Positions 36,348 through 43,437 of a stretch of 64,000 bases of DNA are shown piece after piece (positions within the stretch are counted from its first letter, which is position 1; every line of letters starts with the position of its first letter). The stretch spans positions 186,001 to 250,000 of the forward strand of contig CANMOY010000003.1 of NCBI GenBank assembly GCA_947499595.1, in the 5' to 3' direction. Both the position numbers and the translations under genes were made by a program. The DNA comes from an uncultured Mesonia sp. Its GTDB lineage: Bacteria; Bacteroidota; Bacteroidia; Flavobacteriales; Flavobacteriaceae. The notes beneath the pieces were generated by a model. That model saw nothing but the letters and a program-made list of their open reading frames with translations, made no database searches and had not been told where the DNA came from.

Positions 36348-37655
36348 CTATTGTTTTTTCATTTGTGAACCGATAAAAGGGGTTTTTGGTGCGAGAAAAT
36401 ATCCGGTAAGGCTAGCGAATAAAATGGGAATAAAGTGTCCAAATCCCGTTAAGGTAGCCAGTAAAATAGTAGTACTCATCGGCGTTCGGGTCACGCAAGC
36501 ATTGATCGCCGCCATACAACTTACCACAGCTAGGCTTAAATTAATGCTAGGAAAAAGCTCATGTAAAATCAAACCAGCCGTAGCCCCTACAAAAAATAGA
36601 GGAATGATAAAACCGCCTCGCCAACCCGAAGTAACCGTAATGGAAATCGCTATGATTTTAAAAACTAGAATTCCGCCTAAAAAGGCTAGGGAATAAGAAC
36701 TGGTCAAAAGCGTATTGATTTCGTGGTGACCAAAGTAACGGGTTATCGGATAATAATAGGCAATACTACCAAGTAGCAAGCCTCCAATTAGTGTTTTAAG
36801 GTAAATGGGTAGGGGTTTTCTTTCGAAGGCAACTTTAAAAATTTTGGTACACCCGATAAAAGTCCAACCTAATATTGCGCCAATGCCTGCAAATAAAACC
36901 GCATAGGCAAAATCAAATATCCCGGAATACGCATAAGCCGATAAATCCCAAACCGGACCCAATCCCAGGTGTATGATGAGCGCAAAAACTAAATAACTAA
37001 AACAGCTGGCCACAAAAGCGGGGATAATGGCGCGGTAATATTCTACCGCATACTTATAGTGTAAAATTTCTAAAGAAAAAAGACTGCCGCCTAGCGGAGC
37101 GCCAAAAAGTGCGGTAAAGCCCGATGCCATACCGGCAATACTAAGCGAGCGTAAATCTTCTCCTTTAAGCCGAAACAGCTTACCCAACCAGGTTCCGGTA
37201 GAGCCGGTGATTTGCACTAATGGAGCCTCGGGTCCCAAACTTCCGCCAGAAGCTACGCAAAGTAGCGAAGATAAAATCATCGACGGATTGTTCTTGGGGT
37301 CCAGTTTACCCTTGTTGAAACGGATGTTATTCACCATCAAGTGGATTTCACCCGGATCGCCGATAAAATGAATAATCAATCCGGCTAACAATCCGCCAAG
37401 GGCCATCACTGGAATGACCAACCAACCCTGAAAAAAAGCGATTTGATGGGTTAAAAATTCCAATACAATCCAATACAATCCGGCAATCACACCACCCAGC
37501 AGCCCCAGTAAAGCCCATAATAAAAAAGACCGACTAAAAACAAAGGGGTTAAAACCTAAAGGTTGGTCTAGGCGCTCGCGGTAACGGAGTATTTTTCGGC
37601 CTTGTTTTAATTTCATGAGCTGTTTTTTAAGTGATCTGAGTGCTTTGTGCTGCAA
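36348..37655 (-). CDS. ClC-family chloride channel/transporter
   Basis: A 435-residue protein with about ten hydrophobic helices. The ClC selectivity segments are visible: GGSLGPEAPLVQITG, where GPEAP aligns with the GREGP motif and keeps the gating glutamate; GFTALFGAPLGGSLFSLE; and GWRGGFIIPLFFVGA. It has no C-terminal CBS domains. Family members exchange Cl- for H+ or conduct Cl- or F-. The retained glutamate favours an exchanger, but this is not certain. It is a single gene, flanked by AT-rich gaps. Confidence 0.93.
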   Translation of the reverse strand: MQHKALRSLKKQLMKLKQGRKILRYRERLDQPLGFNPFVFSRSFLLWALLGLLGGVIAGLYWIVLEFLTHQIAFFQGWLVIPVMALGGLLAGLIIHFIGDPGEIHLMVNNIRFNKGKLDPKNNPSMILSSLLCVASGGSLGPEAPLVQITGSTGTWLGKLFRLKGEDLRSLSIAGMASGFTALFGAPLGGSLFSLEILHYKYAVEYYRAIIPAFVASCFSYLVFALIIHLGLGPVWDLSAYAYSGIFDFAYAVLFAGIGAILGWTFIGCTKIFKVAFERKPLPIYLKTLIGGLLLGSIAYYYPITRYFGHHEINTLLTSSYSLAFLGGILVFKIIAISITVTSGWRGGFIIPLFFVGATAGLILHELFPSINLSLAVVSCMAAINACVTRTPMSTTILLATLTGFGHFIPILFASLTGYFLAPKTPFIGSQMKKQ

Positions 37656-37895
37656 ATTATCAGCTAATTGTACGTCAATAGTTTATTTTCAATTCTTTTG
37701 TATTCAGCTATATTTTGTTCGGCGACGAATGTAAGTTTTTATCGGCATAATTAAAAAGTAATGCGTTGTTTTAAGCTATTGAACTGAAAAGTTTTTTTTA
37801 TACTTAAGCGAGCTGAATTTGTACCAATAATATAAAGTGTTTTTATTTAATTAGACGCTTTGGCTGCATGGTACTATTTAAAGTGGACGATCAGA

Positions 37896-38666
37896 TTAAG
37901 CATTACGACTTAAGGTATAGGTACATTCAGGAAAATTGACACACCCATAAAATTTTCCATAGCGGCCTTTTTTCTTTATTAATTTTATTTTACACCTAGG
38001 ACACACCTTTTGCTTTTCATACCTCGCATTTATTTGAATTTTTTTTCGGATTTGAGCGGAGTGTTGTTTCGTTATTTTGGTGTCTGAAATATGTTGAGAT
38101 TGCAGGCTAGTGGCAAGATCTTGCATTTGTTCATACGACAATAATTTTTGATCGTTTAATTTCTTAATGGTTTGATTCAGTTGACTAGAATAAATTACGG
38201 GCAGTTCACTGCTGATATTCTTTAAAGTAGCATTTCCTGTAAAAACAACAATGGGGAAATACTGAACAGGATATGTGGTATTCAGAATTTTTTTTAAAAC
38301 AAAAACGTGAACCCAGTTTTGCTGAATCGGATTTTTAAATCTTGTTTTGTGCTCATAAATAGTTTGAGTCCAATACCTCGCTTTTTCGTACCCGTGAATC
38401 CATCCTTTATAATACTTTGTTTCGATCACAACTATTCCACTCCTACAAATCACTAAATGATCAATTTGTGTAGTGGCATTAGCTGTTTTGAAAAAAAGAT
38501 TGTTTAAAATGATATACTCTTTTTTATTTAAGCGCTTCAATTTGTTCGCTACACGGTATTCACCTACAGCACCTTTAATTTTTGGTGATAGGTTTAATTT
38601 GAAAAGTTGATAAAGAAGAAAAAGAAAAAGTAGGCTAAGTAGTAAGTAAAGTGCCATTCTAATCAA
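37896..38666 (-). CDS. NERD-domain protein with C-terminal zinc ribbon
   Basis: A 256-residue protein with an N-terminal membrane helix (3-22), then a nuclease-related NERD domain (about 33-150). The domain has GEYRVANKLKRL, NATTQIDHLVICRSGIVVIE and ETKYYKGWI, the Asp and Glu/x/Lys being the nuclease-like residues. At the C-terminus a four-cysteine zinc ribbon, CPRCKIKLIKKKGRYGKFYG followed by CVNFPEC, resembles topoisomerase I zinc fingers. A DNA-related role at the membrane is suggested but the function is unknown. It is an isolated gene next to a ~970-bp non-coding region. Confidence 0.88.
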   Translation of the reverse strand: MIRMALYLLLSLLFLFLLYQLFKLNLSPKIKGAVGEYRVANKLKRLNKKEYIILNNLFFKTANATTQIDHLVICRSGIVVIETKYYKGWIHGYEKARYWTQTIYEHKTRFKNPIQQNWVHVFVLKKILNTTYPVQYFPIVVFTGNATLKNISSELPVIYSSQLNQTIKKLNDQKLLSYEQMQDLATSLQSQHISDTKITKQHSAQIRKKIQINARYEKQKVCPRCKIKLIKKKGRYGKFYGCVNFPECTYTLSRNA

Positions 38667-39642
38667 CTAATTAAAAAACCATTGCCAATTGAACCATGAA
38701 AGCAGATGATTTTCTTATTTGCTTTGAAATTTGACAAGATAGGTTTGGTGCTTTATTTAGGGTACGACCAATCGATAGCAACAAAAATAAGCAATAGAAT
38801 TAAATAAACATTGCCCTCAGACCTTTCACTTTCGCCTTGACCTGCGCAATCAAGTCTTTTCATTATGCTCACGAAGGGGTCGCTTTAAGCAGTGGCAACC
38901 GACTCAACACCTGATGACTTTAACCAAAATCAATCAAACATCCCTTTGCTGGTACCGCCTCGCTTAGCATTTCTTGGCGATAGGGAAGCCTATTTAAGCC
39001 ATAAAAATCGCTTAAAATACCCGGGGATACGCCATAGCTACCTCGATGCTAGCTCGATACTCCTTCGATAAAACATCGATAAATCCTTATATTTCGAGGG
39101 ATGAACGAAGAAGTACCGAAGGAGTTACGAAGCAGGTATGCTTTTAGCTTGCATTTTGTAACCCCAATTATCATCCTAAACCATAGGTGAGCGAGCAATA
39201 TTTTATACTCATTCAATTTTGTGGGAGACGGACGTTTAATGCAATTGCCATGGAGATAAAATGCTCTGGACAGTGAAAAGGGTTAAAAATTCCGGTTGCA
39301 ACCGATTAAAATGCCGCTTAAAATTAGCTTTATAACTAACTGATTACTAGCCAGTAGGGAATCTTACGAGTAAACTCGGAAGATTTTCGGGTAGACGCAT
39401 AAAATTCTGTTTGAAACTCAATAAATTCTGCTTTAAACTCGTAAAATTTAAACCGGTATTCTTTGCTTAAGTCTCTAGTTTAGCGCTAGGTAAATAAAAA
39501 AGAACTAGCATGACTTAGCTTTAGAACAACCACCGAGAGACCAAGTAAGAAGCAGTTTCAACCTTTGCTGCTACCACAGCTTACCCAAGGTAAGCGCTCT
39601 CCCGACCGCAAAAGGTGTATTTTAATTAAAACACATTTTATT
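38667..39642. other. Long non-coding region upstream of the HU-like gene
   Basis: No credible frame. Visible structure: nested dyads at 39041-39125 (CCTCGA with TCGAGG; ACTCCTTCG with CGAAGGAGT); degenerate ~21-bp tandem units with ATAAATTCTG and TTTAAACTC between 39368 and 39454; and an AT-rich dyad GTGTATTTTAATTAAAACAC at 39615-39634, just before the HU-like start, that could be an operator. None of the A-E repeat modules is found here. Confidence 0.6.
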
Positions 39643-40038
39643 ATGAGTAAAAATATACTCGCAAAATTAAAAGTTAGAACACGTAAGAACCCTCAAGATC
39701 CAACCGCTGCGCCGCTGTATTATCTACAGGCCGTAAGCACTGGCACCTGTGATCTTGACCGACTTGCGTATTTAATTTCCAATCAGTCAACCGTGCGTGA
39801 ACCCGATTGTTTAGCCGTTTTACACGCTTTTGTACATAATATGCTCGATGAGTTAGAGCAAGGGCGTATTGTAGAATTAGGACGCTTGGGCAATTTTCAA
39901 ATTGGCGTAGGCTCAACCGGTAGTGTTTTAGCCGAAGACGTAAGTTTAAGCAATATCAAGCGTATAGCTTTAAACTACCGTCCCAGCAAACATGTGAAAA
40001 AGCGCATTAACAGTATGGACTTCAGTCTAACCGAATAA
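39643..40038 (+). CDS. HU-like DNA-binding protein (HU-HIG type)
   Basis: A 131-residue protein beginning MSKNILAKLKVRTRKNPQDP, with a HU-HIG/Bacteroidota HU-like layout. A leader with YYLQAV is followed by two helices (RLAYLISNQSTVREPDCLAV) and the beta-arm region with GRIVELGRLGNFQIGVGS. Such proteins bind and bend DNA as nucleoid or element-encoded architectural factors. The ATG at 39643 follows an AT-rich dyad; a longer in-frame start at 39565 is unlikely. A strong terminator lies 34 bp after the stop, followed by an unusual palindrome cluster. Confidence 0.85.
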   Translation: MSKNILAKLKVRTRKNPQDPTAAPLYYLQAVSTGTCDLDRLAYLISNQSTVREPDCLAVLHAFVHNMLDELEQGRIVELGRLGNFQIGVGSTGSVLAEDVSLSNIKRIALNYRPSKHVKKRINSMDFSLTE

Positions 40039-40068
40039 AGCGCTCACCGCAGCAAGCGGAAGTTGAAT

Positions 40069-40107
40069 AAACCGCTTGGTCCAGCTTGGATCAAGCGGTT
40101 TTTTTGG
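40069..40107 (+). terminator. Terminator of the HU-like gene
   Basis: AAACCGCTTG pairs with CAAGCGGTTT around a 12-nt loop, followed by T5. Confidence 0.88.
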
Positions 40108-40123
40108 TCAAAAAAGCCAAATT

Positions 40124-40230
40124 TCATGCGCATGATCCATGTAAATCATGCGCATGATTCATGAAAAACATGCTGAAGAATTAAAAAATCATGCTGATGA
40201 TTTACATGAACCTTCAGCATGATTTTTAAA
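40124..40230. repeat. Cluster of CATG-type palindromes
   Basis: TCATGCGCATGA (40124-40135), the perfect 14-bp palindrome ATCATGCGCATGAT (40145-40158) and ATCATGCTGATGAT (40188-40201) lie within 80 bp. The last also forms a ~14-bp stem with TCAGCATGATTTTT (40214-40227). The cluster is downstream of the HU-like terminator and outside any gene. From there to 40455 the sequence is A- and C-rich and shows nothing further. Confidence 0.75.
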
Positions 40231-40454
40231 AACCACTTCTTTCAATTTTTTTTACATTTTCACCCTCCAAAACAAGCTTTTTCAAGCCCAAAACCATCTC
40301 AAAACCCTAAAAAACCGACTGTTTTTGTTCAAAAAAGCACTAAAACGCTAGCAAACACCCCAAAAAAGCAGGATAAAAAACAAATTCAACCGATGAAATA
40401 CAGTTGTTCTTCTCTCTAAATGTCGGTTTTTATTTCAAAAATCAACAAAACCGT

Positions 40455-40680
40455 AGGTGAAACGGCAGGGTTTAAACCGAATTAGTGCGACCTTTCGGGA
40501 GTCCCGAGAATTCGGGATCACTTCGAGTGGGCTAGCTTAGCCAACAGGCATTTATGCCGTAGTTGGACTTGCTGGGTTGTATCGAGAAGTGAATGAAATA
40601 GAACTGAAAATAAACCCGCTACTTTTCGACTTGTTCTCGATACTTCGCATTTTTGGTTTACCACCAAAAATCCGAAACTC
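40455..40680 (+). repeat. Repeat block R4, interrupted by an IS110-type end
   Basis: It contains a short C fragment (around 40484-40517, with GGGAGTCCCGAGAATTCGGG), module A (40518-40592) and module B (40612-40680). Module B stops abruptly at CCGAAACTC, where other copies continue with GAACTGACAAGG. The break point is the junction with the IS110-like sequence. Confidence 0.85.
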
Positions 40681-40752
40681 CTTTAGACTTGCATAAGAGA
40701 AAATATAAAGATAAATAATTAAATTTATGGATGTTTAATTAGAAAAAGAGAG

Positions 40753-40894
40753 CTGAACTTAAGTACACTAACCGCACTCAGAATTTAAAAAATTCATAGT
40801 TCGATTCAGACTTAAGTTCAGACTTTCATCAACAATCTCTAATAGAAATTCGGGATTTTAAGCCCATTATTAAGGAGTTGAGTTATTGATGAAA
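40753..40894 (+). ncRNA. Candidate IS110 bridge RNA (orphan)
   Basis: Two hairpins with internal loops. The first has outer stem CTGAACTTAAGT/ACTTAAGTTCAG (40753-40764 with 40810-40821) and inner stem GAATTT/AAATTC (40781-40795), leaving loop strands of 16 and 14 nt. The second has outer stem TTTCATCAA/TTGATGAAA (40824-40832 with 40886-40894) and inner pairing that includes TAATA/TATTA and GGG/CCC. This two-loop layout upstream of the transposase is that of a bridge RNA with target- and donor-binding loops. AAGGAGTT (40872-40879) in the second loop complements the element's left junction AACTCCTT (40676-40683). Confidence 0.6.
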
Positions 40895-40925
40895 TCCCTC
40901 TTTTCAATAAAAGTATTACAAAGTT

Positions 40926-40980
40926 ATGAAAAGTATTTATTTTGGTATTGACATTAGTAAAAAGAAATTAGATTTTAAAT
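40926..40980 (+). pseudogene. Truncated IS110-family transposase (N-terminus only)
   Basis: ATG followed by codons for KSIYFGIDISKKKLDFK, the first RuvC-like strand with its catalytic Asp (GIDISK) as in IS110/DEDD transposases. After about 18 residues the similarity ends and the frame runs through the upstream region of the response regulator to a stop at 41025. No other part of a transposase is in the window. Confidence 0.75.
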
Positions 40981-40986
40981 TAAATA

Positions 40987-41003
40987 TTAAGTCAATCTTA
41001 AGA
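40987..41003 (+). promoter_or_regulatory. Operator-like box upstream of the response regulator
   Basis: TTAAGTCAATCTTAAGA matches 15 of 17 bases of the box at 43354-43370 ahead of the efflux pump. It lies 44 bp before the regulator's ATG, which suggests autoregulation. A -7-like TAACTTTTG is at 41034-41042. Confidence 0.6.
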
Positions 41004-41046
41004 AAAACCCAACCTAAACTTAAATGAAAATTGTAACTTTTGTATC

Positions 41047-41715
41047 ATGAGAATTTTAATAGTAGAAGATGAGCCAGGAATATTTAATTTCCTAAAACAA
41101 GGCTTAGAAGAGGAATCTTACGCTGTAGACGTAGCCGAAGAAGGTAAAAAGGGGCTTGAGATGGCACTTTCAGGAGAATATGATTTGCTTTTGCTAGATT
41201 GGATGGTTCCAGGAATTAGCGGCATTGAAATCTGCCGTCAATTCCGTAAAGAATTTCGCGAAACTCCGGTTATTTTTCTAACAGCAAAAGATACATTAGA
41301 CGAAACCGTATTTGGCCTTCAAGTTGGCGCCAATGATTACATTAAAAAGCCTTTTCATTTTGAAGAACTCCTCGAACGCATTAAGGTGCAATTACGTCCA
41401 AAAACTGGGGAACATTCAATATTTAAACTTGGTAATATCACACTTAATACCGCAACTCATCAAGTTTTTAAAAATGATGAAGAGATAGCATTAACCCAAA
41501 AAGAATTTGCCTTATTGGAATATCTCATACGAAACAAAGGTTTGGTTTGTCGGCGATCAAGAATCATTGAAAGTGTTTGGGATATTCATTTTGATTATAA
41601 TACTGGGGTCATCGACGTATTCATCAATGCGCTACGAAAAAAACTGAAACTTGGAAAAGAAGAAAATTATATTCAAACCATTAGAGGTGTTGGCTACATT
41701 GCAAAAGAAATATGA
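41047..41715 (+). CDS. OmpR-family response regulator (CusR/CopR-like)
   Basis: A 222-residue regulator. The receiver domain (1-118) has acidic pocket residues (VEDEP), phospho-acceptor D51 in LLLLDWMVPG, the switch Thr in FLTAKD and the Lys in YIKKPF. The C-terminal winged-helix domain (about 125-222) has ALTQKEFALLEYL and the recognition helix before GVGYIAKEI. The position ahead of a heavy-metal pump and the sensor kinase points to copper, silver or cobalt-zinc-cadmium sensing. It overlaps the kinase gene by 4 bp. The same 17-bp box precedes this gene and the pump gene. Confidence 0.93.
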   Translation: MRILIVEDEPGIFNFLKQGLEEESYAVDVAEEGKKGLEMALSGEYDLLLLDWMVPGISGIEICRQFRKEFRETPVIFLTAKDTLDETVFGLQVGANDYIKKPFHFEELLERIKVQLRPKTGEHSIFKLGNITLNTATHQVFKNDEEIALTQKEFALLEYLIRNKGLVCRRSRIIESVWDIHFDYNTGVIDVFINALRKKLKLGKEENYIQTIRGVGYIAKEI

Positions 41716-43085
41716 ATTTAAGTTTTAGAAACAGAATAGGGCTGTATTATATGGCTGCAACGGCAATCATAATGGCAGTTGCTTTTTTAACGGTATATTT
41801 TGTCGTACGAGGTGTTGTATATCAAAATTTAGATAGAGACTTGTCTTATGAAGCCAAAAAGCACACAAGAGAAATAAAAGTTATAGGCGACAGCATTAAG
41901 ATCAAAAATAAAAGAGAATGGGAAGAAAGAGAGCATAGAGAAGTACAAGTTAATCCTGTTTTTATCCAATTTTGGGATAAAAATGGAGTTTTTATGGATA
42001 AATCACCCAATCTAAAAGAAAACCATTTAAAACTTAATGCGAATTCAAATTATAATGGGCATTATAATGGCCATTTAAATCAAAGACCTATAAGGCAAGT
42101 ACAACTACCCATTGAAGATAAGGGTAAATTGAAAGGTTTTATAGTAGCGGCTATGTCATTGGAAGCCTCTCAAATGGTACTTTACAATCTTAGAAATATT
42201 TTACTAATAGTCTATTTATTACTTCTGGCAAGCCTATATTTTATTTCTAAATTTATTGCAGGAAGAAGTATCATTCCAGTAAAAAATGTAATACAAACCA
42301 CCAATAGAATTACAAGAAATAGCCTAAACGAACGCGTTGAGTTGCCTCAAAATAAAGATGAAATGTTTGATTTAACTTCCAGTATCAACGACTTATTAAA
42401 CCGAATCGAAAATGCATTGGAAAGAGAACGCCAGTTTACTTCAGATGCTTCTCACGAGCTGCGTACCCCTTTAGCAACATTAAAAGGCACATTGGAAGTT
42501 TTGGTGCGTAAACCGAGGGAACGCTCTGAATATGAAGAAAAAATTAAACTTTGCTTAACAGAAATAAATAGAATTACATCCATAATAGAACAACTCTTAC
42601 TATTAGCAAGATTAGATACAGGATCAAAATCTGCTGAAAAACCATTGATTCCTTTAACCTCCATCATCGAAGAAATTCTTTTTAGGCACAATAATGTAGC
42701 CACAGAAAAAAAGTTAACCATAAAAATTAAAAATGATATTGGAGATAAAGTTTTAATCCCTCAATATTTCGGTAACCTAATTTTGGAAAACATAATTGAA
42801 AATGCTTTGAAATATGCTAAAGATGAAACCACAATTCATATTGCTCTAACGAAATCCGAATCTAAAGTTATCTGTAAAATCCGAGATGAAGGAATAGGTA
42901 TTAAAGAAGGGGACCTCCACCGCTTATTTAATAATTTCTTTAGGTCTGATCCGCTTCAACACAAAGATGTTACAGGGAATGGCTTGGGACTTTCAATAGC
43001 CAAAAAAGCTGCTGATGCTATTAATACTAAAATTAGTGTAGAAAGCGAATTCGGCAAGGGTACCATTTTTACTGTAGAATTTTAA
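41712..43085 (+). CDS. HAMP-domain sensor histidine kinase of the metal-efflux system
   Basis: A 457-residue membrane kinase. TM1 (about 10-32) and TM2 (about 157-175) flank a periplasmic sensor domain that contains several Asn/His residues (NYNGHYNGHLN, near 110-122) that could bind metal. A HAMP linker follows, then the phospho-acceptor His in FTSDASHELRTPLATLKG and an ATPase domain with NIIENALKYA, RDEGIGI and GNGLGLSIAKK. It phosphorylates the regulator encoded just upstream. The family resembles CusS. The overlap of the two genes ensures balanced synthesis. Confidence 0.93.
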   Translation: MNLSFRNRIGLYYMAATAIIMAVAFLTVYFVVRGVVYQNLDRDLSYEAKKHTREIKVIGDSIKIKNKREWEEREHREVQVNPVFIQFWDKNGVFMDKSPNLKENHLKLNANSNYNGHYNGHLNQRPIRQVQLPIEDKGKLKGFIVAAMSLEASQMVLYNLRNILLIVYLLLLASLYFISKFIAGRSIIPVKNVIQTTNRITRNSLNERVELPQNKDEMFDLTSSINDLLNRIENALERERQFTSDASHELRTPLATLKGTLEVLVRKPRERSEYEEKIKLCLTEINRITSIIEQLLLLARLDTGSKSAEKPLIPLTSIIEEILFRHNNVATEKKLTIKIKNDIGDKVLIPQYFGNLILENIIENALKYAKDETTIHIALTKSESKVICKIRDEGIGIKEGDLHRLFNNFFRSDPLQHKDVTGNGLGLSIAKKAADAINTKISVESEFGKGTIFTVEF

Positions 43086-43353
43086 TGAAGCTTTAAAAAC
43101 CGCCATATTTAGGTTATGTATTAGCAATATTTCCCAATAGAAAAAGATCTCTTTTTGATACATTAAATTTTGACCTTTACAAAAGGACCGCTAGATGTTA
43201 AAAGTCGGTTGTAAATTTAAATGAAGTTGAATCTTTTTTAAACTTCATAGCGAAAGATTGCTTGTAGTGAAGCTTTGGAATAAACAATTAAATAATTTCA
43301 AAGCTTATAAAATATTCAAATTCTCACCTTTTTATTAAAAACCGAAAATTTTC

Positions 43354-43409
43354 TTAAGCGAATCTTAAGATAGGATTTAGATTAGGCTTAGATACTGCTC
43401 ATATATTTG
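43354..43409 (+). promoter_or_regulatory. Operator box and promoter of the metal-efflux operon
   Basis: TTAAGCGAATCTTAAGA (43354-43370) is the second copy of the box at 40987. An exact -7 element TATATTTG lies at 43402-43409, 31 nt further on, with the pump ATG 28 nt after that. The box covers the expected -33 position or lies just upstream, fitting activation by the OmpR-type regulator. The rest of 43086-43353 shows no gene. Confidence 0.7.
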
Positions 43410-43437
43410 AATAGTTTTAATTTAAATAACCAAGAAA

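Larger units (their letters stand above)
40678..40980 (+). mobile_element. Left-end remnant of an IS110-family element
   Basis: This starts at the break in repeat module B, with likely shared core CT at 40678-40679, and runs to the point where transposase similarity ends. It includes about 245 bp of non-coding left end carrying a two-hairpin structure and the first codons of the transposase. The right end and most of the coding region are gone; the metal-resistance regulator region begins directly after. IS110 elements leave no target duplication and carry their guide RNA in this position. Confidence 0.7.

Noticed and set aside
36295-36696. 133-codon plus-strand frame
   Set aside because: Antisense of the ClC gene; the ClC motifs settle the strand.
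40219-40419. 66-codon frame after the HU-like gene
   Set aside because: Low-complexity Lys/Pro/Ser composition over the palindrome cluster, with no promoter and no recognisable domain.
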